Assembly (NCBI GenBank): GCA_003247575.1
Contig: QJZC01000002.1
Location: 1 to 64,000, forward strand
From: Pseudomonadota bacterium
GTDB lineage: Bacteria > Myxococcota_A > UBA9160 > SZUA-336
Length of the DNA: 64,000 bases
Reading direction: 5' to 3'
A program made the position numbers and the translations under genes. Numbering within the stretch: the stretch's first letter is position 1; each line of letters begins with the position of its first letter. The notes beneath the pieces are model-generated. The model did not search any database. It saw nothing but the letters and a program-made list of their open reading frames with translations, and was not told where the DNA came from. Positions 26,060 through 35,049 of the stretch are shown piece after piece.

Positions 26060-27751
26060 ATGAGAGATCGATTCGCCCGGGCCCGCCGCGTCCTCGACCT
26101 GGCTCAGATCCGTCGATCCCCGGATCGGAGATGCCGGAATCAGAGATCCCCAACTCGGATCGGTGACGCTCGGCACGCACCCGTAGAGCGGTTGCCCGAA
26201 GCGCTTCGCCGGCGCTGCTGGATCCCTACACTGATTGGCATCGCACTGGTCGCGTTCCTCGGAAGTTCGCCGCTGGCGCTCTACGCGGCCGACGCAGCGC
26301 CCCCGGAGTCCGCATCCGGCGCAGAACGAGCCGCACTCGATCGGTTCGTGCGCGCGCGTCCACTGCGCGGCGCCCGCATCGGAGTCGCGGTGATCGATCT
26401 GGAGTCCGGGGAGAGCATCCTCGAGTGGGCCAGCAGCCAGTCGCTGGTGCCCGCCTCCAACCAGAAGTTGCTCATCGCCGCGACGTCGCTGGCTCGCTGG
26501 GGCCCTGCGCATCGCTTCGAGACCTTGCTCCTTACCGACCAGCCGGTGCCCGACAGCGGCATCGTCGAGGGGCCGCTCTGGATCGTGGGGCGTGGCGACC
26601 CCAGTCTGGTTTCAGAGTCGCTGTGGCGCATGGCCCAGGAGATTCGCCTCGCGGGCATCCGCGAGATCCGAGGGGGTCTCGCTATCGATTCGAGCTGGTT
26701 CGATGCCCAGCGGACCCATCCTGATTGGGCGCCGGTCTCCCGCCGCGCCTATCACGCCCCGACCGGCGCGTTCGCCGTCAACTACTCCAGCTTCCGCATC
26801 GACGTCCGTCCGGCGAGCGACGCGCAGGCCCCGGCGCGCGTAACGGTCGTCCCCTCCATCGCTTACTTCCGCGTTCGAGCTGAAGCCCTCACGATCCCTG
26901 GACGCGGGCGCCTGGATCTGGACCTGAGCGAGCTGCCGGACGGCTCTGGCGAACGCGTTCAGGTGCGGGGCGCCATGCGGGCCGGCCAGAGCCCGCGCAC
27001 CTACTGGCGCTCCGTCGCACGGCCCGATCGCTACGCAGCGGAGCTGCTCCGATCCGTCCTCGAAACCCAGGGGATTCGTATCAGCGGTGGGGTGCGAACC
27101 GGCCGCGTGCCAACGGATGCCGAGTTGCTGCTGCGGTTCGAGGGCGAGAGTCTCGCCGACATCGTCCGAGACATGAACAAATACAGCAATAACTTCATCG
27201 CGGAGCAGTTGCTCAAGGGACTCGCCGCCGAGCGGACCGGAGAGCCGGGGAGCTGGCGGGCCGGCGCGGAGATCATGCGCGACTACCTCGAGCAGGCGTC
27301 GCTGCTCGACGCGGGCACCGTCATCGTCGATGGCTCGGGGCTTTCGCCGCGCAACCGGGTCTCTCCTGCGACCCTCACGCGCCTGATCCGGCATGCCGTA
27401 CTCCAGCAGGGCTCGGGGCCCGAATTTCTCGCCTCGCTCCCCATCGGGGGAAGCGATGGCACGCTCGAGGATCGCAAGTACGATCCCGCCCGAGCCGTGC
27501 GTGGCAAGACGGGGCACCTGCGCAGCGTCTCGTCACTCTCCGGTGTCATGCCGACCGCTGCGGGATTGCGCGCGTTCGCCATCCTGGTGAACGGCGCGCG
27601 CGGAGGACGGCTCGACGTCGACGCCGCGATCGACGAGTTCGTGTCGACGCTCGCGAGCATCGAGCCCACTCGGTCTCCAGAGACCCTCGATCCCGACGGT
27701 CTCGAGACGCCCGCTGCGACCGAGTCAGAGACTTCCCAACCGGGTGAGTGA
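26060..27751 (+). CDS. dacB: D-alanyl-D-alanine carboxypeptidase/endopeptidase (PBP4 type, family S13)
   Basis: 563 residues. Hydrophobic export segment at about 53-76 (WIPTLIGIALVAFLGSSPLA) followed by the penicillin-binding domain with SNQK (SxxK), YSNN (SxN) and GKTG (KTG) boxes in order. It trims D-Ala and cleaves peptidoglycan cross-links in the periplasm. The N-terminal 52 residues before the signal are unusually long and basic, so the real start may be further in (for example a TTG near 26192). A C-terminal 30-residue polar tail follows the catalytic domain. Its position beside amgK/murU/anmK links wall cleavage with wall recycling. Confidence 0.92.
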   Translation: MRDRFARARRVLDLAQIRRSPDRRCRNQRSPTRIGDARHAPVERLPEALRRRCWIPTLIGIALVAFLGSSPLALYAADAAPPESASGAERAALDRFVRARPLRGARIGVAVIDLESGESILEWASSQSLVPASNQKLLIAATSLARWGPAHRFETLLLTDQPVPDSGIVEGPLWIVGRGDPSLVSESLWRMAQEIRLAGIREIRGGLAIDSSWFDAQRTHPDWAPVSRRAYHAPTGAFAVNYSSFRIDVRPASDAQAPARVTVVPSIAYFRVRAEALTIPGRGRLDLDLSELPDGSGERVQVRGAMRAGQSPRTYWRSVARPDRYAAELLRSVLETQGIRISGGVRTGRVPTDAELLLRFEGESLADIVRDMNKYSNNFIAEQLLKGLAAERTGEPGSWRAGAEIMRDYLEQASLLDAGTVIVDGSGLSPRNRVSPATLTRLIRHAVLQQGSGPEFLASLPIGGSDGTLEDRKYDPARAVRGKTGHLRSVSSLSGVMPTAAGLRAFAILVNGARGGRLDVDAAIDEFVSTLASIEPTRSPETLDPDGLETPAATESETSQPGE

Positions 27752-27829
27752 GCCGCCTCGCGAACTCTCGACGTGAGCAACTCGCTTTCAAACCCTACAC
27801 TTGCCAGCTAACAAGCAAGCATTCAGTGG

Positions 27830-28159
27830 TCAGTCCAAGAGCCCGATTCCCAGCTCCTGCATCACCGTGAGGTTGTTGATTACGGCGGCCGCTGGAAGGA
27901 TCGCGAGCACGACGAGCAAGGCTGTGGTCAACGTGCGGGGGAGCATCCGAGAGGAAAGTAGAAATCCGACTGCGACGAGGCAGAGAGCCATCTCGAGCCA
28001 GAGGCCATTCGCCAGGCCCACCGTCTGAAATCCCCACGCGGCCAGCGGGTTGGCCTCGTACACCTCGAAGCCTGCGACAGGCTGTTGCAAACAACGATAG
28101 GTCGTGAAGTTGTCCGCTGCGTTGAAGCTCAGCGCCAACAGGGCCAGGATAATGCGCAT
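27830..28159 (-). CDS. Small membrane protein, DUF5658-like
   Basis: 109 residues with three to four hydrophobic helices. The first carries the pattern N-A-A-D-N-F-T-T, and the next loop EANPLAAWG fits the DUF5658 signature (D..T near the start, then E-x-NP). Role unknown. A good ribosome binding site, AGGAGGAG, lies 5 nt before the ATG at 28159. Convergent with dacB across a 78-bp gap with only a 5-bp inverted repeat. Confidence 0.72.
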   Translation of the reverse strand: MRIILALLALSFNAADNFTTYRCLQQPVAGFEVYEANPLAAWGFQTVGLANGLWLEMALCLVAVGFLLSSRMLPRTLTTALLVVLAILPAAAVINNLTVMQELGIGLLD

Positions 28160-28404
28160 GCTACTCCTCCTGGCGCGGAGGCAACTACAATATGCGTGCC
28201 ACTAATGAAATGACAGGCGGGTTACGCCGCGGCGAGCGGCAGATGCGCTTGTATCTGCGCAACTGCCACCGCCGCGGCTCAAGCTGCGAGACCTCCGATC
28301 CGGCCTCGAGATGTGTAGCTGGCTTCCACTTCCAGCGAATCGGCCGGCGAGTCGGCCAGAGAAGGAGCCAGGACAGCGCAAAGGCGCTCGAACGAGCGCG
28401 TCTA

Positions 28405-28770
28405 CTATCGGATCGCGCGCGAGCCGGCCGCCTTGGGCTTGGGCTTGCCTCGACCGAGCAGCAGCCAGTCGAGGGAGATGTTCTCTTGCACAGCCAAGGT
28501 AATCAGAAAATCGGCGTGCGGCGTAGTGCCGTTCTCGTAACGATTGACGTTTTGCTGGAAGACTCCCAGCTCGCGAGCGAACGAGCGCTGCGAGCGATCA
28601 GCGCGAATTCGCGCAAGCCTCTCGGGAATCTGGCTCTTGTGCCTTTCGATTACCGTACGGGTCACCCGACCGTTGCGGGTGGACCGACCGGATGCCGTAT
28701 CGCGAGTCGACGTGCGCGAAGTCGTCCGACTGGATCGGGAGGCTCGCTTGGACGTCTTCCGGATGCTCAT
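28405..28770 (-). CDS. XRE-type helix-turn-helix regulator with basic Ser/Arg/Thr-rich N-terminus
   Basis: 121 residues. Residues 50-105 form a Cro/CI helix-turn-helix domain (RLARIRADRSQRSFARELGVFQQNVNRYENGTTPHADFLITLAVQENISLDWLLLG), with the usual ending LDWLLLGRG. The first 45 residues are almost all Arg, Ser, Thr and Lys, and the last 14 are Lys/Pro-rich, possibly nonspecific DNA contacts. The ATG at 28770 is preceded by GGAAGGAAG. A 245-bp gap without a visible gene follows it. Target unknown. Confidence 0.82.
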   Translation of the reverse strand: MSIRKTSKRASRSSRTTSRTSTRDTASGRSTRNGRVTRTVIERHKSQIPERLARIRADRSQRSFARELGVFQQNVNRYENGTTPHADFLITLAVQENISLDWLLLGRGKPKPKAAGSRAIR

Positions 28771-28895
28771 GTTCTTCCTTCCATCAACAGCGCCCAAAGA
28801 TCAGGGGCAGAAGCGCGTCTCACCGGTGGGATACCTGATGAGCTGCGGTCTAGTTGCTCGGCCAGCCATGGCCGTACGTCAAACGATCAAGTGGG

Positions 28896-28924
28896 TGGCA
28901 CGGGGAACACTAGACACCGTGCCA
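28896..28924. promoter_or_regulatory. 8-bp perfect inverted repeat in a 300-bp divergent gap
   Basis: TGGCACGG and CCGTGCCA are separated by 13 bp. The repeat lies 126 bp upstream of the XRE gene (minus) and about 150 bp upstream of rsmD (plus). It could be an operator for either gene or an RNA hairpin. The rest of 28771-29070 shows no gene that I can support. Confidence 0.4.
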
Positions 28925-29070
28925 TGTCATCGCGAGAGCCGGGATCTTATGGAATGGCGCGTGACGCTTCAAGTCGGCTGCCGTCACAATGCAACGACGC
29001 AGCCCATTCAACGCCTACGCTGCGCACCGTGAGTCAGTCGCATGCTTCTGATTAACCTCGAGATCACGCT

Positions 29071-29706
29071 ATGAAACCACGTACAGGTGTGATGCGGGTC
29101 ACCGGTGGCGAGCATAGAGGGCGGGTTCTCCACACGCCCAACGGGCGTCTGACTCGACCTACGTCGGCGCGCGCTCGCAGTGCACTTTTCGATTGGCTAG
29201 CACCCGTCCTCCCCGATGCTCGCGTCCTCGACATCTTTGCGGGAACGGGATCTCTGGGAATCGAAGCGCTGTCGCGCGGCGCGCGCGAGGCGACATTTGT
29301 CGAGCGCGACAGATCAGCCTTGCTCGCGCTGCGACGCAATCTGGCGACACTGAGGCTCGATACGCGAGCTCATGTCGTGGCTTCCGAGGCGCGGCGCGCC
29401 ATGAAGAACCTGATCGGCCATGGAGCAACGTACCATCTTGTGTTAGTGGATCCGCCTTATGAAGACGACTGGCGGGAGCTCGCGCGCAAAGTCCACCTGG
29501 ATGCGCTCCTCACTCGAGAGGGAGTTCTCGTCATCGAGTGCCGAGTTCGTGGGCCCGAGACATCAACCTCTGCTCAAGAACTAGACGCCCTGCACAGAAT
29601 TGCGGCGCGTCGCTATGGCCAGACCACATTCCACGTGTATCAGCGCATCGATCTGGAACTGAAGCGAGAGCCGTCAGAGGAAGAGGGAGATAGAGGATAT
29701 GAGTGA
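29071..29706 (+). CDS. rsmD: 16S rRNA (guanine(966)-N2)-methyltransferase RsmD
   Basis: 211 residues. RsmD methylates G966 of 16S rRNA in the small subunit. The N-terminus MRVTGGEHRGRVLHTP and RPTSARARSALFDWL are diagnostic. SAM motif I is VLDIFAGTGSLGIEALSRGA and the catalytic DPPY motif is in LVDPPYEDDW. Either ATG at 29071 or at 29092 could be the start. It overlaps coaD by 8 nt, a very common pairing in bacteria. Confidence 0.94.
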   Translation: MKPRTGVMRVTGGEHRGRVLHTPNGRLTRPTSARARSALFDWLAPVLPDARVLDIFAGTGSLGIEALSRGAREATFVERDRSALLALRRNLATLRLDTRAHVVASEARRAMKNLIGHGATYHLVLVDPPYEDDWRELARKVHLDALLTREGVLVIECRVRGPETSTSAQELDALHRIAARRYGQTTFHVYQRIDLELKREPSEEEGDRGYE

Positions 29707-30196
29707 GCGCCGCATCGCTGTCTATACGGGAAGCTTCGACCCCATTACCAACGGGCACATCGACATCATCCGCCGAGCCTCGCGGCTGTTCGACGAGGTC
29801 ATCGTGACGCTCGCGACCAACGTGGCTAAGCAGCCTCTATTCGACACCGAGGAGCGATTGGAGATGATCAGCAGTGCCGTGAAGGACCAAGCGAACGTGC
29901 GTGTGGATACCAATGAAGGACTGCTCACCGTGGACTACGCGCGGGAGCGTGGGGCACAGATAGTCATCCGTGGGCTGCGCGCCTTGACCGACTTCGAGTT
30001 CGAGTTCGAGATGGCCATGATGAACTCTCATCTCTACCCAGATATCGAGACTGTCTTCCTGATGACCAGTGCAAAGTGGTTCTATGTGAGCTCTTCACGA
30101 CTGCGCGAGATCGTACGCTTCGGCGGTGACGTCAGTGCGTTCGTTCCCAAACAGGTCGAGGCTCAGCTGCGCGCGAAGCTCGGAGGCGGAGATTGA
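29699..30196 (+). CDS. coaD: Pantetheine-phosphate adenylyltransferase
   Basis: 165 residues, standard length. CoaD adenylates 4'-phosphopantetheine to dephospho-CoA. Visible: the T/HxGH nucleotidyltransferase motif in YTGSFDPITNGHIDII, IRGLRALTDFEFEFEMAMMN, and the second site YVSSSRLREIVRFGGDVSAFVP. Translationally coupled to rsmD; convergent with the NtrC-type regulator 8 bp on. Confidence 0.97.
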   Translation: MSERRIAVYTGSFDPITNGHIDIIRRASRLFDEVIVTLATNVAKQPLFDTEERLEMISSAVKDQANVRVDTNEGLLTVDYARERGAQIVIRGLRALTDFEFEFEMAMMNSHLYPDIETVFLMTSAKWFYVSSSRLREIVRFGGDVSAFVPKQVEAQLRAKLGGGD

Positions 30197-30204
30197 GCAG
30201 CGGC

Positions 30205-31566
30205 CTACGGACGTTCGATGTCCAGCTCCTTCATCTTGAGCTGGAGGCCACGCCGCGAGAGCCCGAGCTGGCGCGCGGCCTGCGTAACGTTTCCGTCCGT
30301 TACACGTAGCGCCTCCTGAATGGCTTCGCGTTCGATTCGACGAGTTTCGTGCCGCACGCGATCTCTCAGCAACGCGTTGCCGGGCCCGCGAGCTCGAGCT
30401 GGAGCGAGCTGGACAGGCAGGTCACCCGCACGCAGCTCGGTATCCTCGGCGAGCAGGACCGCGCGCTCGATGGTGTTCTCGAGCTCGCGAATGTTCCCTG
30501 GCCAGGAGTAGCTACAGAGTGAGGCTTCGGCCTCCGCTGTCAGAATGCAGGCGACGCCACGATGTTGCACGCCGAAGCGCGCCGCGAAGCTACGCGCGAG
30601 TACCGGAATGTCCTCGCGACGCTCGCGCAGAGGCGGCAAGCGGATGGGTAAAACATTCAAGCGATAGAAGAGATCCTCGCGAAAGCGCCCCTTCGCCACC
30701 TCCCGTTCCAGATCTCGATTGGTCGCCGCGATGAGGCGCACGTCGACCTCGATCGTATGCGTTCCGCCCACATGGTAGAAACGTCCGTCTTGGAGAACGC
30801 GCAGCAGCTTCGGCTGAGAGGCCAGTGGCATCTCACCGATCTCATCGAGAAACAATGTCCCGCCGTGCGCCAGTTCGAAGCGGCCCATCTTGCGACGGGC
30901 CGCCCCGGTGAAGGCACCCTTCTCGTGTCCGAAGAGCTCGCTCTCGAGCAGCCCCTCCGGGATCGCTGCGCAGTTGATCTTTACGAACGCTTCGCGCGCA
31001 CGCGTGCTCTGGAGGTGCAGGCTCCGCGCTACGAGCTCCTTGCCCGTTCCCGACTCCCCCGTAATCAGAACCGTGGCCGGAGTGCGGGCGACACGTTCGA
31101 TCACTCGCTTGACCTCGCGCAAGCGTGAGCTCTCTCCGAGCAACAGCTGGTCCGGATTCTGAGGGTCCGCCACGCGCGCCTCGCGCTTCTGCAGGGCGTG
31201 CGTACGCACGGCTTTGGCGACGATCTGGTGAATCTCGTCTGGATCGAACGGTTTGGTCAGGTAGTCGAAGGCTCCCTGCTTGAGAGCTTCGACCGCTCCC
31301 CCGATCGTCCCGTGGGCCGTGAGGAGAATCACCGGAATCTGGAGCTGGCGACGCTGGACCGCGTGCAGTAGCTCCAAGCCATTCATATGGGGCATCTTGA
31401 AGTCGCTCAGAATCGCGTCCACTGGATGATCATCCAGGAGCTCGAGCGCACGTTCGCCGTTCGACGCCTCATAGGTTAGATAGCCTTCGCGACGCAGCAG
31501 CCCACGCAGCACGCGCAGCATGTTGGGCTCGTCGTCGACGATCAGGACGCACTCCTGCTGCTTCAC
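30205..31566 (-). CDS. NtrC-family sigma-54 response regulator
   Basis: 453 residues: receiver with D55 (LSDFKMPH), AAA+ domain with Walker A GESGTGKE, the sigma-54 contact loop EKGAFTGAARR, Walker B GGTLFLDEIGE, and a Fis-type helix-turn-helix at the end (VTQAARQLGLSRRGLQLKMKEL). It activates sigma-54 promoters after phosphorylation. The ATG overlaps the histidine kinase stop by 4 nt (ATGA), so kinase and regulator form one pair. Target genes unknown. Confidence 0.95.
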   Translation of the reverse strand: MKQQECVLIVDDEPNMLRVLRGLLRREGYLTYEASNGERALELLDDHPVDAILSDFKMPHMNGLELLHAVQRRQLQIPVILLTAHGTIGGAVEALKQGAFDYLTKPFDPDEIHQIVAKAVRTHALQKREARVADPQNPDQLLLGESSRLREVKRVIERVARTPATVLITGESGTGKELVARSLHLQSTRAREAFVKINCAAIPEGLLESELFGHEKGAFTGAARRKMGRFELAHGGTLFLDEIGEMPLASQPKLLRVLQDGRFYHVGGTHTIEVDVRLIAATNRDLEREVAKGRFREDLFYRLNVLPIRLPPLRERREDIPVLARSFAARFGVQHRGVACILTAEAEASLCSYSWPGNIRELENTIERAVLLAEDTELRAGDLPVQLAPARARGPGNALLRDRVRHETRRIEREAIQEALRVTDGNVTQAARQLGLSRRGLQLKMKELDIERP

Positions 31567-33764
31567 GCGTGCGCCTCACTGGAGCCGGGCGGATCCTCGG
31601 GCGTGGGCGCTCCGTTCGCTGCGGGAATCTGGATCCGGACCTCGGTGCGTTCCCCTGGCTTCGAGCTCAGATGAATCGCGCCTCCCTGCGCACGCATCAG
31701 ACGCTCGCAGAGCGGTAGCCCCAATCCGGTGCCGGCATGCTTCGTGGTGAAGAACGGGATGAAGGCGCGCTCGAGTGTCGCCTCGTCCAGACCGGGGCCG
31801 GAATCGCTCACCAGGATCTCTACGTTCGGACGCTCGTCACTCTCGACACAGCGCACGCGCACCGCGATATCGCCGCGCCCATCGAGAGCCTCGAGGGCAT
31901 TCTGGAGGACGTTGTGGATCACGCGCTCCAGCTGATGCGCGTTCGCGGTCACGGCGGGCAGGTCGAGAGGGCAGTCGAGCTCGAGCTGAATCCCACTCGC
32001 GGTCTGACCGCGCATCACCTGACGGATGCATCCCCGGACCAGATCGGGCAGGTTGGTGATCGTCGAGTGGTCCGTGGCAGGCTGAGCGTAGTTCAGAAAA
32101 GTGTCGACGAGCCGGTCGAGTCGGTCGATCTCCTCGATCATTACCTTACGCATTTCTGCGGAGGCCTGGGGATCCGGGTCGTCGAGCAACGCGACGGAGC
32201 CGCGGATCGTCGCCAGCGGATTCCGGATCTCGTGGGCAAGGCCGGCTGACATCTCACCGAGCATCGCGAACCGATCGCGCGCCCTGACTCGCTCGAACGT
32301 CTTCGTGTTCTCGATGGTCGACCCCATACGCTGGGCGACCTGGCTAAGGAACTGGATCTCCGTACTCGAGAAGGGTTCGCGTTCGCTCGCGTCCGTCAAG
32401 GTCCAAAAGCCAACGAGATGCTCTGACGATCGGAGAGGCAGGACCAGCTGAGCGTCCAGCTCCTGAATCGTGCGCGCGAGGGCACGCAGGGTCGCGGGTT
32501 CCTCACCCGGGCGCGGGTTCTCGCACGACTTCTCGAGGTCCTCGCGCGTGAGCACCGAACCGCTCTCGAGTACGGAGGCCCATGCCGGAGCCCGAATCAG
32601 ATGGACGCGTCGTCGCGCCGGCAGCCCGAAGCTGCCTACGGGCTGGAAGCCGACATGCGGGTCATCGCGGAGATAGATGGCCGAGGCGCGCAGTCGGCCG
32701 GTGGCCTCCGCCGCATCGAGCACCTCGCGCAGAAACTCATCCAGGGTCAGGATGTGGGGGAGGCGCTCCAGCAGCGGAGTGAACGCGCGTTCGAGCGCGA
32801 GTCGCCCCGCGACGAAGTACCGGTCCATCAGGGACTGGATGCGCACCTTCGCGGGCTCGAGAAACAGCAGCAGCACGAAGGACGCGACGAATGCATTGAA
32901 CACGAACGCGTCGAGGCGCGTTCCCACCCAGAGCCAGAGAGTGGCGAATGTGCCGGCGAGTCCCGCCGCCAGGAGCGTCAGCGCAACGGTATTCCCCATC
33001 AGCTGTCGCAGGTCCTTGACTCGAATGCGAGCCAGATGGAGAAAGCCAGCGTATAGGTAAAATAGGGAGGCGATCAGGACGGCGCTGCGTGGCTTTTCGA
33101 GCTGCCAAGCGAGCACGTCGACAACGATCGCGGCGAGCACGATGCGCTGCGCAACCGCCAGATAGCGGAGCCGGGTGGCGTCCGGAGAGTCGCCCTGCGC
33201 CACCTCGCGCCCTGCGCGTCCGAGCTCCCGCGATCCGAGGATGAGCCCCAGCCCGACCCACGCACACGTCAAGCCAGACTGTAGCGGTTCGCTCACTCGC
33301 CCGCTGATGAGCAACGCAGACAGCAGTGCGGGCACAGCGATCGCAGCGGCGACGCGCTTGTCCGGAAGTGACAGGGATCGATCTGCGAACTTGAGCGAGC
33401 TCAGCAAGGTCAGGGAGCCCAAGGCGATCAAGCTCCCCTGGGCGAGAGACTCGATCCGCGTAGCTAGCGCGAAGCTCCAGACCCCGAAACCACAGGTGAG
33501 CGCAGCAAAGAGCAGTGCCGCAGGGTCGCGTCGTTCGCGCACGATGGCTACCCAAAGGACGGCTGCAGCCGCCGTGGCCATGAATGCGCTCTGGGTCTCC
33601 AATCGATCCGGTCTCCGCGTGCGACTTCTTCCCTGATTCTTCTCTTCGGGTTGGACGACCCCGGCTTGATCGGTCTTCACCCGAGCAGCGGCATGCGTGG
33701 CCAGCGCGAGAAGCGGAGGGACAGCGACCGAACACTGCCGAGCCTCAGCCGGTTTGACACCCAT
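31563..33764 (-). CDS. Membrane histidine kinase with GAF-like domain (partner of the NtrC-type regulator)
   Basis: Up to 733 residues. Seven or eight hydrophobic helices fill about residues 60-310. A GAF-like region (about 340-490) and a HisKA domain with phospho-accepting His near 511 (GLAHEIRNPLATIRG) follow. The HATPase has N (VIHNVLQNALEAL), G1 (DSGPGLDE), F (FFTTKHAG) and G2 (GTGLGLPL) boxes. The membrane-GAF-kinase layout resembles PrsK-type kinases that pair with PrsR sigma-54 regulators. The first 60 residues are low complexity, and an ATG at 33581 is a plausible alternative start. Confidence 0.9.
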   Translation of the reverse strand: MGVKPAEARQCSVAVPPLLALATHAAARVKTDQAGVVQPEEKNQGRSRTRRPDRLETQSAFMATAAAAVLWVAIVRERRDPAALLFAALTCGFGVWSFALATRIESLAQGSLIALGSLTLLSSLKFADRSLSLPDKRVAAAIAVPALLSALLISGRVSEPLQSGLTCAWVGLGLILGSRELGRAGREVAQGDSPDATRLRYLAVAQRIVLAAIVVDVLAWQLEKPRSAVLIASLFYLYAGFLHLARIRVKDLRQLMGNTVALTLLAAGLAGTFATLWLWVGTRLDAFVFNAFVASFVLLLFLEPAKVRIQSLMDRYFVAGRLALERAFTPLLERLPHILTLDEFLREVLDAAEATGRLRASAIYLRDDPHVGFQPVGSFGLPARRRVHLIRAPAWASVLESGSVLTREDLEKSCENPRPGEEPATLRALARTIQELDAQLVLPLRSSEHLVGFWTLTDASEREPFSSTEIQFLSQVAQRMGSTIENTKTFERVRARDRFAMLGEMSAGLAHEIRNPLATIRGSVALLDDPDPQASAEMRKVMIEEIDRLDRLVDTFLNYAQPATDHSTITNLPDLVRGCIRQVMRGQTASGIQLELDCPLDLPAVTANAHQLERVIHNVLQNALEALDGRGDIAVRVRCVESDERPNVEILVSDSGPGLDEATLERAFIPFFTTKHAGTGLGLPLCERLMRAQGGAIHLSSKPGERTEVRIQIPAANGAPTPEDPPGSSEAHA

Positions 33765-33858
33765 TCACGGCCTGGCTACTGTCGGTCAAGTCTCTGGTTT
33801 CAAAGGGAAATCTTCCAGGGATGAGCAGGGACGCCGAATCAGGAGAGGGGGGGACGAG

Positions 33859-35049
33859 TTGAGCCGAGTGATCCTGGGAATCACCGGCGGCATCGCCGCA
33901 TACAAGGCATGCGAGCTCGTGCGCATGCTGCGCGCGCGCGGGTGCGAGGTTCGGGTCGTGATGACACGCAATGCCTCGCGCTTCGTCGCCCCCGACGCCC
34001 TGACCGCGGTGAGCGGCCACCCGGTCCGTCAGGATCTGTTCGATCCACAGGCCGAAGCAGAGATTTCACACATCGAGCTCGCGGACTGGGCCGAGGTCGT
34101 TCTGGTGGCTCCGGCGACGGCACATTCCCTGGCGCGGCTCGCCCACGGGATGGCCGATGACCTGCTGAGCACGTTGATCCTGGCCACGCACGCAAAGCTG
34201 GTGCTGGCACCCGCGATGAACGTGAACATGTACCAGCATCCGGCGACCCAACAGAACCTCGACCTGCTCCAGAAGCGAGGGGCCATCTTGGTTGGGCCCG
34301 GGGTCGGCGAGCTGGCCTGCGGGTGGACCGGAGAAGGGCGCTTGATCGATCTGGAGGTCATCGTCTCCGAGGTCGAGCGAGCGCAGAGCCCGAAGGACTT
34401 CGCCGACCATGTCGTCCTGATCACGGCGGGGCCCACGGCGGAGCCCATCGATCCCGTTCGCGTCATCACGAACCGCTCGTCCGGAAAGATGGGGTTCGCC
34501 TTGGCCGCAGAGGCCGCTCGACGAGGGGCGGAGGTGATCCTGGTGGCGGGGCCGGTGAGCCTTCCTACACCGCACGGAGTTCAACGGATCGACGTAGCCA
34601 CGGCCCTCGAGATGCGTGACGCCGTGCTCTCGGCCCTGCCGCGCGCCGACGTGGTCATCAAGGCCGCCGCAGTCGCGGACTATCGGGTGGAACGCGCCTC
34701 CGCACAGAAGATCAAGCGGGCGGGGCACCCCGAGCTGTCCCTCGAGCTGGTTGCAAATCCCGACATCTCGGCGGAGGTGGCTGCTCGGAAGGGAAATCGG
34801 ATCGTCGTCGGATTCGCGGCCGAGACGCGGGACCTGATCGAGAACGCCACGGACAAGCTGGAACGCAAGCGGTACGATTTGATCGTGGCCAACGACGTCT
34901 CTCGCCCCGAGATCGGCTTCGACTCGGATCGCAACGAAGTCTGGATCATCGGACCCCAGCCTCAGGACCGGAGAGCGGTCCCCGAGGCATCCAAGGCCGA
35001 TGTAGCGCGCCAGATCCTCGATCGCATCACGGAGCTGCGCACTGCATGA
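33859..35049 (+). CDS. coaBC: Bifunctional phosphopantothenoylcysteine decarboxylase / phosphopantothenate--cysteine ligase
   Basis: 396 residues. N-terminal CoaC flavoprotein: VILGITGGIAAYKACELVRML and the substrate clamp region APAMNVNMYQHPA. C-terminal CoaB: TAGPTAEPIDPVRVITNRSSGKMG, AAAVADYRV, KIKR and the acyl-cytidylate Asn region VANDVSRPEIGFDSDRNEV. Together they turn phosphopantothenate into 4'-phosphopantetheine. The TTG at 33859 is supported by GGAGAGGGGGG at 33842-33852; the long frame upstream would collide with the divergent kinase. Its stop overlaps the nfeD start (ATGA). Confidence 0.94.
   Translation: MSRVILGITGGIAAYKACELVRMLRARGCEVRVVMTRNASRFVAPDALTAVSGHPVRQDLFDPQAEAEISHIELADWAEVVLVAPATAHSLARLAHGMADDLLSTLILATHAKLVLAPAMNVNMYQHPATQQNLDLLQKRGAILVGPGVGELACGWTGEGRLIDLEVIVSEVERAQSPKDFADHVVLITAGPTAEPIDPVRVITNRSSGKMGFALAAEAARRGAEVILVAGPVSLPTPHGVQRIDVATALEMRDAVLSALPRADVVIKAAAVADYRVERASAQKIKRAGHPELSLELVANPDISAEVAARKGNRIVVGFAAETRDLIENATDKLERKRYDLIVANDVSRPEIGFDSDRNEVWIIGPQPQDRRAVPEASKADVARQILDRITELRTA

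Noticed and set aside
28192..29055. A 287-codon plus-strand frame over the XRE gene and the following gap
   Set aside because: It overlaps a gene with a convincing helix-turn-helix and ribosome binding site, and the predicted protein has no recognisable features.
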